64,000 bases of DNA from JBOGIG01 sp050742455 (lineage in GTDB: Bacteria; Actinomycetota; Acidimicrobiia; Acidimicrobiales; JBOGIG01): positions 1-64,000 of the forward strand of contig JBOGIG010000029.1 of NCBI GenBank assembly GCA_050742455.1, written 5' to 3'. Of this stretch, positions 25,236 through 32,921 are shown piece after piece (positions within the stretch are counted from its first letter, which is position 1; each line of letters starts with the position of its first letter). A program made the translations under genes and the position numbers. The notes under the pieces are model-generated. The model did no database searches. It saw only the letters and a list, made by a program, of their open reading frames with translations, and was not told the origin of the DNA.

Positions 25236-26126
25236 TCAAGTGGGGTAGTACACGGCGCCGACCGTCCCGGGTCCGGTATGTGCCCCCACGCTGGGGCCGA
25301 TCCGGTAGCGAACGGACTCGACCACTTCGGGGGCGGCAGCAATTTGTTCGGCCAGCTCGGCGGCCAGATACCCGCTGGCGGGATCAGACATACCCACCCC
25401 CACCCTCAGGTTCGAGCCGAACCGCCTGACATGGTCTGCCATGGCCTTCGCCGCAGATTCCAGATCGGGAGCGGACCCGATCACTTCCATGCGCCCGTCC
25501 ACGAAGGTGAGAATGCTGACGCTCTCCGATTTCTTGAGCTGGGCTGATCCGCTGTCGGGGCCGGGCCCGCCCGCGGTGCCCGTCGGGGCCAGGTCCGCGG
25601 TGCCCGTCGGAGCCAGCCGGCCGCCCCGCCGGGCCAGGTCCAGAGTCTGGACCACAAATACGTTGCCGGTGAGGGCACCGACTGCCTCTGCCCGCAGGGC
25701 TGCACTATGCGGCGAGGCTCCATCGGCCAGCATCCGAGCCGCCTCCCAAACACAACACGTCACCCCGAATGAAGCCGTCGAAGAGTCGACCAAACGAACC
25801 GGAACTCCGACCTCGGCCGCGGCCAGCCGCGCCCCATTGAGGGTGGTCGAGGCAGAAGCAGACACATGCACGGACACGATCTCGGTGGCGCCCCGAGCCA
25901 CCAGCCTGTCGTAAGCCTCGACAAACCGGGCCGGCCCGGGAGCACCGGTTGACACCTCCCCAGCACCGTCAGCCAATAACCGGTAGAACAGATCGGCGTC
26001 CAGATCGACCCCTTCCAAGTATTCCTGGCCTCCCACCACCACGCTGAGCGGAACGACTTCGATGCCGAATTGCTCGACCAATGTCGGGGGAATCTGGGAG
26101 TTGGAATCGGTGCACAGTCCGATCAA
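25236..26126 (-). CDS. DegV family fatty-acid-binding protein (FakB-like)
   Basis: A 296-residue DegV protein. In the FakA/FakB system these bind a free fatty acid and present it for phosphorylation, giving acyl-phosphate. Motifs: LCTDSNSQIPPTLVEQFG (D-S), STGAPGPARFVEAYDRL, VHVSASASTTLNGARLAA, VDSSTASFGVTC, and at the end VGVGMSDPASGYLA with IGPSVGAHTGPGTVG. The TTG at 26126 gives the standard N-terminus. A GTG at 26222 would overlap plsY by 50 bp. A duplicated LAPTGTA-type segment (25571-25618) is inserted mid-protein. It sits directly downstream of plsY, whose enzyme uses acyl-phosphate. Confidence 0.85.
   Translation of the reverse strand: MIGLCTDSNSQIPPTLVEQFGIEVVPLSVVVGGQEYLEGVDLDADLFYRLLADGAGEVSTGAPGPARFVEAYDRLVARGATEIVSVHVSASASTTLNGARLAAAEVGVPVRLVDSSTASFGVTCCVWEAARMLADGASPHSAALRAEAVGALTGNVFVVQTLDLARRGGRLAPTGTADLAPTGTAGGPGPDSGSAQLKKSESVSILTFVDGRMEVIGSAPDLESAAKAMADHVRRFGSNLRVGVGMSDPASGYLAAELAEQIAAAPEVVESVRYRIGPSVGAHTGPGTVGAVYYPT
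25571..25618. repeat. 2 x 24-bp tandem repeat inside degV gene
   Basis: Units 25571-25594 and 25595-25618 share 21 of 24 bases and encode two consecutive LAPTGTA-containing octapeptides in a surface loop of the DegV protein. The insert is frame-preserving and lies between conserved blocks. Confidence 0.85.
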
Positions 26127-26172
26127 CCGTCTCGCCGCCTCAGCTGTCTCGCCACTTCTGCGACCCGTCGCC

Positions 26173-26775
26173 TCAGTTGCCCTGAACCCTTGCGGCGCGG
26201 AAGCGCTCCATGATGACCGCACTGCTCACCGCTGCCGCTATCGGAAGTCCGACACTGGGCTCGGGCCCCCAGGCATTGGGCCAACCCTTCTTCCACCACA
26301 CGATCCCACCTCCGACCCAAGCCAAAGATGCGACGGCGGTGGCGGCGAAGGCACGATGGCGGAATCCGGATCGGGATGTCACCAGGGCGACCCCCAGATC
26401 GATGGGGAAATAGGCCGGAAACGTCACCAGACACTGGCCCACACTGGCGGCTACGCCCTTTCCCCCCTTGAATCCACGAGCCACCGGATAACAATGGCCC
26501 ACCACCGCAGCCACCCCACCCAGGTGGGACCCGGTGCCGCCGGCCAGGGTACGTCCGATGCCGCAAGCCAGCGCCGCCTTGGTGACGTCTGCGGCCAAAA
26601 CCGCGCCGCCCCAGCCCGCTCCCAGCACACCCATGGCGTTGGCCGCGCCGGGATTGCCCGAGCCTCGCCGGCGCAGGTCGGTCGAGCCGGCGGCCCAAGC
26701 AGCGAGGTCGGCTGAGGGAAATCCACCCAGGCCGTACCCGAGCAGTGCTGCGGCGATGGCTCGGGACGCTCGCAT
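26173..26775 (-). CDS. plsY: Glycerol-3-phosphate acyltransferase PlsY
   Basis: A 200-residue membrane enzyme that transfers an acyl chain from acyl-phosphate to glycerol-3-phosphate, the first step of phospholipid synthesis. The three conserved loops are present: GSGNPGAANAMGVLG (motif 1), GHCYPVARGFKGGKGVAASVG (motif 2, G3P/phosphate loop) and, near the C-terminus, the E-R-F region after ISSAVIM-like residues (VSSAVIMERFR). Five or so helices fit the family. ATG 26775 (MRASRAIAAALLGYG) is preferred over the longer open frame upstream, which has no domain content. The next gene encodes a DegV/FakB-like protein, a possible source of acyl-phosphate. Confidence 0.9.
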   Translation of the reverse strand: MRASRAIAAALLGYGLGGFPSADLAAWAAGSTDLRRRGSGNPGAANAMGVLGAGWGGAVLAADVTKAALACGIGRTLAGGTGSHLGGVAAVVGHCYPVARGFKGGKGVAASVGQCLVTFPAYFPIDLGVALVTSRSGFRHRAFAATAVASLAWVGGGIVWWKKGWPNAWGPEPSVGLPIAAAVSSAVIMERFRAARVQGN

Positions 26776-26853
26776 GGATTCACAATAGCGTCGAGGGTTG
26801 AAACCTGACCGACAACCCACGCCGCCGGACGTGAAAGAATCGAAGGTGCCCGG

Positions 26854-27783
26854 GTGACGATCGTTGAGACGAAATCGATGGAAACTACAAGGATCAAGGT
26901 CGCGGCCTCTGTCTCGCTGAACGTGAATACCTGGCCCGGGGCCGGGCCCGGTTTCTTGTTGGTTCACGGCCTGGCTTCCAACGCCCGCCTGTGGGATGGG
27001 GTGGCGGACAGCCTGGCCCAAGCAGGATTGGCCGTCGCCGCCCTGGATCAACGGGGACACGGCCTCTCCGACAAGCCCGATGGCGACTATGGCTTCGCCA
27101 CTATGTGCGCAGACCTCATTGACGTGATCGGTGAGCTGGGCAGTGGTCCCCGCAGCGCCCTGCCGACTACCCCAGCCAGTCGAAGTGACGAGGCGACGTG
27201 GGCTCGTCCCGTCTTGGTCGGTCAGTCCTGGGGAGCAAACGTCGTCTTGGAGCTGGCGTGGCGCAGGCCCGGCATCCTGGGCGGGGTGGCCTGTATCGAC
27301 GGGGGGACGTCAGAGTTGTGGCGCCACTTTCCACACTGGGAGGACTGCGCAAGGGTCTTGGCCCCTCCTATCATGGCCGGACACACCGAGACCGAGCTAC
27401 GTCGATTCCTGACCGAGGCTCATGCCGATTGGCCACCAAGTGGCATCGAGGGGACCATGGGCAACTTCGCCCTGCTCAGCAACGGGAAGATGGAGCCGCG
27501 CCTACGCCGGGAGCACCACATGGAGATACTGAGGAGTCTCTATCTGCAGCGGCCCTCCGACCACTACGCCGACGTTAATTGCCCGGTGCTGCTCATGCCG
27601 GCCGGCGGAGGTGGGGGGGCGTGGTCGGCCGACAAGCACGACGCCGTAGACAGAGCCATGGCGGCCATCCCTCGCGGCCGGGTCCACTGGTTCGAGGGGG
27701 CGGACCACGATGTGCACGCCCAATGGCCTGACTCGGTGGCTCAGGTGTTGACCGAGGCGGTGGCAGATGGCTTCTTTGACTGA
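26854..27783 (+). CDS. Alpha/beta hydrolase
   Basis: A 309-residue alpha/beta-hydrolase-fold enzyme. The oxyanion block FLLVHGLASNARLWDGVAD, the core strand VAALDQRGHGLSDKP, the nucleophile elbow VGQSWGANVVLELA (Ser in G-x-S-x-G) and the catalytic His in FEGADHDVHAQ are present. The acid is probably the Asp near MPAGG...AWSADKHD. Substrate cannot be predicted; esterases, epoxide hydrolases and lactonases share these features. The start is GTG 26854, with ATG 26878 in frame as an alternative. It is divergent from plsY and followed within 40 bp by a long 9-bp tandem repeat. Confidence 0.85.
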   Translation: MTIVETKSMETTRIKVAASVSLNVNTWPGAGPGFLLVHGLASNARLWDGVADSLAQAGLAVAALDQRGHGLSDKPDGDYGFATMCADLIDVIGELGSGPRSALPTTPASRSDEATWARPVLVGQSWGANVVLELAWRRPGILGGVACIDGGTSELWRHFPHWEDCARVLAPPIMAGHTETELRRFLTEAHADWPPSGIEGTMGNFALLSNGKMEPRLRREHHMEILRSLYLQRPSDHYADVNCPVLLMPAGGGGGAWSADKHDAVDRAMAAIPRGRVHWFEGADHDVHAQWPDSVAQVLTEAVADGFFD

Positions 27784-27822
27784 TAGCCGGATCCCACGGA
27801 CCGATAGCCCGGTCCTGCGGAC

Positions 27823-27921
27823 AGTGACCGGAGTGACCGGAGTGACCGGAGTGACCGGAGTGACCGGAGTGACCGGAGTGACCGGAGTGACCGGAGTGAC
27901 CGGAGTGACCGGAGTGACCGG
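27823..27921. repeat. Perfect 11 x 9-bp tandem repeat
   Basis: AGTGACCGG is repeated eleven times with no substitution from 27823 to 27921, beginning 39 bp after the hydrolase stop and ending 3 bp before the ATG of the next gene. Each unit junction creates GGAG and GTG, so the array is a string of Shine-Dalgarno-like and start-like signals. Copy number could change the translation context of the gene downstream. No spacers are present, so it is not a CRISPR array. Confidence 0.98.
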
Positions 27922-27924
27922 GCA

Positions 27925-29292
27925 ATGAGCGAGGCGGCAACCGCTCGGATCCTTACCATCATGGGTTCGGGCGAAACCAGTCCGACCATGGTCAAGACCC
28001 ACCGGGAGATTCTCGATCTCTTGGGTCCCGCCCCGGTGCCTGCCGTGTTCCTCGACACGCCCTTCGGGTTCCAGGAGAACGCGGCCGAACTGTCGGCCAA
28101 GACCCAGGCGTATTTTGCCGAGAGCCTGTCCACCCAGATAGAAGTGGCTGGCTTTCGATCGGGGCGCCAGGTCGGGAGCCTGGCCTACGAGCAGATGCTG
28201 ACCCAGGTGCGCCGAGCCCGCTACGTGTTCGCCGGCCCGGGCAGTCCCTCCTACGCCCTCGAACAGTGGTCGGGCACCGAGCTTCCCCGTCTCCTGTCCG
28301 ACAAACTCAACAGCGGTGGGGCGGTCACCTTCGCCAGCGCCGCCGCCCTCACCCTGGGCGTGGCCTGCGTCCCGGTCTATGAGATCTATAAGGTCGGCCA
28401 GGATCCGCATTGGCTGGCCGGTATGGATCTGCTGGGCCGATTCGGACTCGATGTGGCCGTTATTCCCCACTACAACAATGCCGAGGGCACCAACCACGAC
28501 ACCAGATTTTGCTACCTGGGCGAGCGCCGGCTGGCGGCAATGGAGACCGACCTGGCGTCAGGGGTATTCGTTCTCGGCGTGGACGAACATACCGGTCTCG
28601 TTCTCGACCTGGATTCAGGCTCGGCTCGGGTTGTGGGACTAGGAGTTGTCACAGTGAGGGCCGGCGGGCGCTCCCAGACCTACCCAGCGGGCAGCACCAC
28701 CACCATCGAAGCGCTGGCTCAGCGGGCTCGGGAGCTGGACCAGGGGGTCGACCTGAGCACTGGGGCCATCGGGGCCCCCCACGCCCCGAACGGCGAGGTC
28801 CCTGAGGGCGACGGCAGACCCCATTCCCCGCAGGCCCAAGCACCCGGCACGGCACAGTCACCATTTCGAATCGTGGTTCGGGAATTCGGACAGAAATTCG
28901 ACACCAACCTCAAGGCCCGGGATGTCCCGGGCGCCACGGCGGCCATGTTGTCCCTCGAATCCGAGATCCGGGCCTGGGGAGCCGATACCTTGCAGTCCGA
29001 CGACAATGACGTAGCCAGATCCGAACTTAGACACATGATGGTTGCCATGGGCGAGCTGGCCGAGATGGGCGCCATCGACCCCCGTCTGGAATTAGGTCCG
29101 ATAGTGGAGCTGGTGATCGCCGAACGCGACGCCGCCCGCTCGGAGCACAGGTGGTCCGATGCCGATGTAATCAGGGATCGACTCTTGGACACCGGAATCG
29201 AGATTCACGACACCCCAGATGGCACGCAATGGTCCTTCAATGCTCGGCCGGCGACGATGACCGGTCCGCCGGGCCAGGCGGAGCAGGCCTGA
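27925..29292 (+). CDS. Peptidase S51 / type 1 amidotransferase-like domain fused to CysS C-terminal-like domain
   Basis: A 455-residue two-domain protein. Residues 1-270 resemble the cyanophycinase/peptidase S51 group of amidotransferase-like folds: ILTIMGSGETSPTMVKTHRE at the start, VFAGPGSPSYAL, a nucleophile-elbow-like VTFASAAALTLG, and VIPHYNNAEG with a candidate His. After a linker rich in Pro and Gly (about 285-310), residues 375-440 (ERDAARSEHRWSDADVIRDR, then GIEIHDTPDGTQW) closely resemble the C-terminal tail of cysteinyl-tRNA synthetase. No aminoacylation core is present. Function is unknown; an RNA- or tRNA-related hydrolase is only a guess. The start lies 3 bp after an 11-unit tandem repeat. 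Confidence 0.75.
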   Translation: MSEAATARILTIMGSGETSPTMVKTHREILDLLGPAPVPAVFLDTPFGFQENAAELSAKTQAYFAESLSTQIEVAGFRSGRQVGSLAYEQMLTQVRRARYVFAGPGSPSYALEQWSGTELPRLLSDKLNSGGAVTFASAAALTLGVACVPVYEIYKVGQDPHWLAGMDLLGRFGLDVAVIPHYNNAEGTNHDTRFCYLGERRLAAMETDLASGVFVLGVDEHTGLVLDLDSGSARVVGLGVVTVRAGGRSQTYPAGSTTTIEALAQRARELDQGVDLSTGAIGAPHAPNGEVPEGDGRPHSPQAQAPGTAQSPFRIVVREFGQKFDTNLKARDVPGATAAMLSLESEIRAWGADTLQSDDNDVARSELRHMMVAMGELAEMGAIDPRLELGPIVELVIAERDAARSEHRWSDADVIRDRLLDTGIEIHDTPDGTQWSFNARPATMTGPPGQAEQA

Positions 29293-29323
29293 TAACGTAT
29301 GGGCTCGACCGAGCAGGCAATGA

Positions 29324-29396
29324 GCCCCCATCGTCTAGCGGCCCAGGACACTGCCCTTTCAAGGCAGCAGCACGGGTTCGAATCCCGTTGGGGGTG
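29324..29396 (+). tRNA. tRNA-Glu (anticodon TTC)
   Basis: A cloverleaf begins GCCCCCA and closes with TGGGGGT (29389-29395) and discriminator G. The anticodon arm is CTGCC-CTTTCAA-GGCAG, with TTC in the loop. The T-arm is CACGGGTTCGAATCCCGT-like. CCA is encoded at 29397-29399. The first pair is G-U. Confidence 0.94.
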
Positions 29397-29446
29397 CCAT
29401 ACGCGGCGTAGTGGGAAGCAATCGAAGTTGGAATGAGCAACACGTG

Positions 29447-29521
29447 GGACCTGTGGTGCAGTTTGGAGTGCACGCCGGCCTGTCAAGCCGGAGGTCGCGG
29501 GTTCAAATCCCGTCAGGTCCG
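29447..29521 (+). tRNA. tRNA-Asp (anticodon GTC)
   Basis: The acceptor stem GGACCTG (29447-29453) pairs perfectly with CAGGTCC (29514-29520), discriminator G29521. The anticodon arm CCGGC-CTGTCAA-GCCGG carries GTC. The T-loop is TTCAAAT. The 3' CCA is not encoded. It lies 50 bp after tRNA-Glu in the same direction. Confidence 0.94.
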
Positions 29522-29552
29522 CTGGGCGCGGTAATTCAGGGCCCAGGAGCAA

Positions 29553-29625
29553 GGTCGGGTAGCTCAGTTGGTAGAGCGCGCGCCTGAAAAGCGTGAGGTC
29601 ACCGGATCGACGCCGGTCCCGACCA
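29553..29625 (+). tRNA. tRNA-Phe (anticodon GAA)
   Basis: The acceptor stem GGTCGGG (29553-29559) pairs with CCCGACC (29618-29624), discriminator A29625. The D-stem is GCTC/GAGC, and the anticodon arm CGCGC-CTGAAAA-GCGTG (one G-U pair) carries GAA. The T-loop reads ATCGACG rather than the usual TTC start, a mild oddity. No CCA is encoded. Third gene of the Glu-Asp-Phe cluster. Confidence 0.93.
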
Positions 29626-29666
29626 CTCAAAAGCCGCAGGCCAGGGCCGGACCGGCTCGCCACAAG

Positions 29667-29706
29667 GTTCACCCCGAGTTCACCTTGGATTAACCGTTCG
29701 GCAACC
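29667..29706 (+). promoter_or_regulatory. PHO box (PhoB/RegX3/PhoP-type direct repeats) upstream of pstS
   Basis: Heptamers recur exactly every 11 bp: GTTCACC at 29667, GTTCACC at 29678, ATTAACC at 29689 and GGCAACC at 29700. Two perfect GTTCACC units with 4-bp spacers followed by degenerate units is the known architecture of actinobacterial PhoP/RegX3 binding sites. The site is 110-150 bp upstream of pstS, and the response regulator at 13428-14234 is the likely ligand. It predicts induction of pstSCAB under phosphate starvation. Confidence 0.85.
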
Positions 29707-29815
29707 GCACGGCTGCGCTGAGGCCACCGGGGGTGTGTACCGTACGCCACGTGAGCAGGATTGGCGCTGACACATCCCCCTCCCGGTCCCCCTGGTCCGG
29801 GACCGAGATCACGAG

Positions 29816-30940
29816 GTGACCTTGAAACGACTGATCATCCTGGCAGTGACCGCTTCGGTGGCCCTGGCCGCCTGCTCGGCCGGCAGTCCCCAGGCCAACA
29901 ACTCCCCTATCCCGGGGACCCCGGGGTCGAGCGGCACCGGCGCCATCGGCAACCCGGCCAAGCCAGTAACCCTCAACGAGTCAGGCTCATCTCTCCTCTA
30001 TCCCTTCCTTCAAGAGTTGGTGGCGCCGCTGCACCAGAAGTACCCGAACATCACCCTGGCGCCGGCGCCGGGTGGCTCGGGAAAGGGCATCAGCGACGCG
30101 ATCAGCGGCACCGTCCAATTGGGTGGCTCTGACGCCTACCTGAGCCCAGGCCAGTTGGCCGCCAACAAGGGGCTACTCAACATCCCCATCGCCGTTTCGG
30201 CCCAGGCCATCAACTTCAACCTCGCCGGCATCACGAGCCTGAAACTCAGCGGCAACATCCTGGCCCAGATGTACGAGGGCAAGATCACCAAGTGGAATGA
30301 CCCGGCAATCTCCGCCCTGAACCCCGGAGTCACAATCCCGCCCACCCCCGTTGTCCCGGTGCGACGGGTGGACTCCTCGGGTGACACCTTCATCTTCACC
30401 AGCCTGCTGACCGCCACCAATCCGGCCTGGAACAACGGCCCGGCCTTTGGCACCACCGTGACGTGGCCCCCGGTTCCTACAGAAGTGACGGCCAACGGCA
30501 ACCCGGGCATGGTTCAGACTTGCAAAGCGACCCCCGGGTGCGTGGCATACGTGGGGGTCAGCTCGGAGTCAGCGGCACAGACGGCATCGCTGGGTGAGGC
30601 CATGCTGCAGAACAAGGCCGGGAACTTCGTCCTTCCCACCGCCGACACCATCAACGCCGCGGTGAGCGCCGGTGCGGCCGGCGTGCCGGCCAGCCTGGCC
30701 GCTCCGCTGATTTACGAGAGCGGGTCCCAGTCCTACCCCATCGTCAACTTCGAGTACCTTGTGGTCAAATCCACCCAGCCCGACGCTCCCACCGCCCAGG
30801 CCATCCGCACCTTTTTGTCCTTTGCCATCGACCCCAACGGGGGCAGCACCCCGCAGTACCTGTCCAAGGAAGGATTCGTGGCCCTGCCCAGCTCGGTGGC
30901 ATCCAAGGTGCAAAAGGCCATTGGCGCCATCTCGGGGTGA
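29816..30940 (+). CDS. pstS: Phosphate ABC transporter, phosphate-binding lipoprotein
   Basis: A 374-residue extracellular lipoprotein that binds phosphate for PstCAB. Signal peptide MTLKRLIILAVTASVALAAC with lipobox LAAC. The mature domain shows LNESGSSLLYPFLQELVAPL, APGGSGKGISDAISGTVQLG with GGSDAYLS (phosphate-binding Ser/Gly/Asp loop), YEGKITKWNDPAI and RRVDSSGDTFIFTSLL. The start is GTG 29816; TTG 29822 is an alternative with GAGGTG just upstream. It is first in the pst operon, behind the PHO box at 29667-29706. The length is normal. Confidence 0.95.
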   Translation: MTLKRLIILAVTASVALAACSAGSPQANNSPIPGTPGSSGTGAIGNPAKPVTLNESGSSLLYPFLQELVAPLHQKYPNITLAPAPGGSGKGISDAISGTVQLGGSDAYLSPGQLAANKGLLNIPIAVSAQAINFNLAGITSLKLSGNILAQMYEGKITKWNDPAISALNPGVTIPPTPVVPVRRVDSSGDTFIFTSLLTATNPAWNNGPAFGTTVTWPPVPTEVTANGNPGMVQTCKATPGCVAYVGVSSESAAQTASLGEAMLQNKAGNFVLPTADTINAAVSAGAAGVPASLAAPLIYESGSQSYPIVNFEYLVVKSTQPDAPTAQAIRTFLSFAIDPNGGSTPQYLSKEGFVALPSSVASKVQKAIGAISG

Positions 30941-30981
30941 GCGACTACTGATGGTGATCGACAATTGATGGCGAGCGACTA

Positions 30982-32061
30982 ATGACCGTCGTCGGCGAAC
31001 GTCGGAACCGTTCCCGGTCCGACCCCTCCTCAAGGGCCCGGGAACGTTCATCGGCTCGGGAGCGGCGCCGATCCGAGCTGACCGGTCCCGATCGGGCCCT
31101 GCGGGCGGTGCTGGCCTCGGCAGCCGTTGTTCCCGCCGCGGCCCTGGTCTTCCTGGCCTATGAGATGTTCAAGGCGGCCTATCCGGCCATCGTGTTCAAC
31201 GGGTGGAGGTTCTTCACCACCAAGACCTTTACCCTGGGCAACCTGTACGGCGGGTCGCCCGAGATTCACCACGGATACGTAGCCGCCCACGGCGCCCACT
31301 ACGGCGTGCTGGCCCTTCTGTTCGGCACCGTGGTGTCCTCGCTCATCGCCCTGGTGGTAGCCGTGCCTGTTGCAGTGGGAGGCGCCGTCCTGCTGGCCGA
31401 GCGGGTCCCGGCCCGCCTGCAGGGGCCGCTCGGTATCTTCTTGGAGCTGCTGGCCGGCATCCCCAGCGTCATCTTCGGGCTATGGGGCATTTACACCTTC
31501 GGGCCGTTCCTGTCCCGAACCGTATTCCGCTGGATCGCCGACCTGGGACTGCCCTGGCTGTCCGGACCCACCGGCGCCGGTCAGGGCCTTCTCACCGCCT
31601 CGTTGGTCCTGGCCGTGATGATCGTACCCATCATCGCCTCGATCACCCGAGAGCTCATCCGCTCGGTGCCGAGCCTGTCCAAGGAAGGGGCCGTGGCTCT
31701 GGGCCTGACCCGTTCGGAGACGGTCCGCGTGGTGACAATCCCGTTCGTGCGCACCGGGATCATCGCCGCTTCCATCCTGGGTTGGGCTCGGGCCCTGGGC
31801 GAGACCATCGCCGTTCTCATCATCAGCGGCAATGCCTTGAACATCTACCCCCACAGCATCTTCGCCCCGTTCTCGACCATGGCTTCCACCATCGCCGCCA
31901 TCCTTGACGGTGCCCTGACCGACTCGACGCACATGGCCGTGCACGCCCTGGCCGAAGTCGGCCTGGTGCTGCTGATTGTCACCCTGCTGACCAACTTTGG
32001 CGGTCGCTTGCTCACCCGTCGGTTCTCTACCGCCGGCCTGCCCGTGGGACGGGGGGTCTAA
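30982..32061 (+). CDS. pstC: Phosphate ABC transporter permease PstC
   Basis: A 359-residue inner-membrane permease. After a charged N-terminal tail of 40 residues there are six to seven helices. LLFGTVVSSLIALVVAVPVA and FLELLAGIPSVIFGLWGIY (the P-S-V-x-x-G family block) precede ELIRSVPSLSKEGAVALGLT, the EAA-type coupling loop, and RALGETIAVLIISGN, another PstC signature. It pairs with PstA in the transporter core. It is spaced 41 bp from pstS and 5 bp from pstA. Confidence 0.95.
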   Translation: MTVVGERRNRSRSDPSSRARERSSARERRRSELTGPDRALRAVLASAAVVPAAALVFLAYEMFKAAYPAIVFNGWRFFTTKTFTLGNLYGGSPEIHHGYVAAHGAHYGVLALLFGTVVSSLIALVVAVPVAVGGAVLLAERVPARLQGPLGIFLELLAGIPSVIFGLWGIYTFGPFLSRTVFRWIADLGLPWLSGPTGAGQGLLTASLVLAVMIVPIIASITRELIRSVPSLSKEGAVALGLTRSETVRVVTIPFVRTGIIAASILGWARALGETIAVLIISGNALNIYPHSIFAPFSTMASTIAAILDGALTDSTHMAVHALAEVGLVLLIVTLLTNFGGRLLTRRFSTAGLPVGRGV

Positions 32062-32066
32062 GGCGG

Positions 32067-32921
32067 ATGCCCAGAACCATGACCCGGCGGGGAATGCGGG
32101 ATTTCACCTTCTGGGGGTTATGCACGCTCGCTTTCTTGTGCATCGCCGGGCCGGCCCTGGCCGTGCTCATCAGCGTGTTCCACCAGGCGCTCCCCTCCTT
32201 TGGCTGGTCTCTGTTCACGGCCAGGACCAATTCCGTCGGCATCCAGAATGCCATCCTGGGCAGCCTGTTAATGCTGGTCGGCGTGTTGATTCTGGCTGGC
32301 ACCATCGGGGTGAGCGCAGGCATCTATCTGTCCGAGTTCGCCACGGGTAGAACACAGAGACTCCTTCGCTTTCTGTCCGAGGTCCTGGCCGGGACGCCCT
32401 CGATAGTGATCGGGTACATCGGCTACATCACCCTCGTGGTGCAGTTCCACTGGGGCTTTTCTCTCCTGGCTGCCGTCGTGGCCCTGTCGGTCCTGGTGCT
32501 GCCCTACGTGGTCAAGACGACCGAAGTGGCATTCCGCCAGGTGCCGACGGTCCTGCACGAAGCGGCCGCCGGCCTGGGCCTGCCTCGTTTCACCACGGTG
32601 CGCAAGATCCTCATGCCCGCCGCCCTGCCCGGGGTGGTATCCGGACTGATAGTGGCCCTGGCCATCTCAACAGGGGAGCTGGCCCCCCTCCTGTTCACGG
32701 CCGGTTTCAGCGATAAGAACCCCTCGCTTCAGCTCCTTCACCAACAGGTCCCCTACCTGACCGACGTGACTTTCACCGACCTGTCCCTGCCAGGGGCAAG
32801 GGCCCACGCCACAGCGGCGGCAGCCGGGGCCGTCACCCTGGTCCTGCTCATCCTCCTCATCATCCTCGGACGCCTGGTGTCGAGGCGTTCCCGACGCAAC
32901 ACGCAAAGGATGGCACTTTGA
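32067..32921 (+). CDS. pstA: Phosphate ABC transporter permease PstA
   Basis: A 284-residue permease with six helices. Family blocks: GIYLSEFATGRTQRLLRFLS, EVLAGTPSIVIGYIGYITLV, LPYVVKTTEVAFRQVPTVLH and EAAAGLGLPRFTTVRKILMP (EAA loop that docks on PstB), then AISTGELAPLLFTAGFS. It forms the membrane pore with PstC. Its TGA overlaps the TTG start of pstB, indicating coupling. Confidence 0.95.
   Translation: MPRTMTRRGMRDFTFWGLCTLAFLCIAGPALAVLISVFHQALPSFGWSLFTARTNSVGIQNAILGSLLMLVGVLILAGTIGVSAGIYLSEFATGRTQRLLRFLSEVLAGTPSIVIGYIGYITLVVQFHWGFSLLAAVVALSVLVLPYVVKTTEVAFRQVPTVLHEAAAGLGLPRFTTVRKILMPAALPGVVSGLIVALAISTGELAPLLFTAGFSDKNPSLQLLHQQVPYLTDVTFTDLSLPGARAHATAAAAGAVTLVLLILLIILGRLVSRRSRRNTQRMAL

Noticed and set aside
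27823..27921. CRISPR array
   Set aside because: The units are contiguous 9-mers without spacers, and no cas genes are present.
27502..28497. Minus-strand open frame containing a PVT repeat
   Set aside because: The repeat peptide is only the 9-bp tandem array read in reverse, and the rest opposes two well-supported genes.
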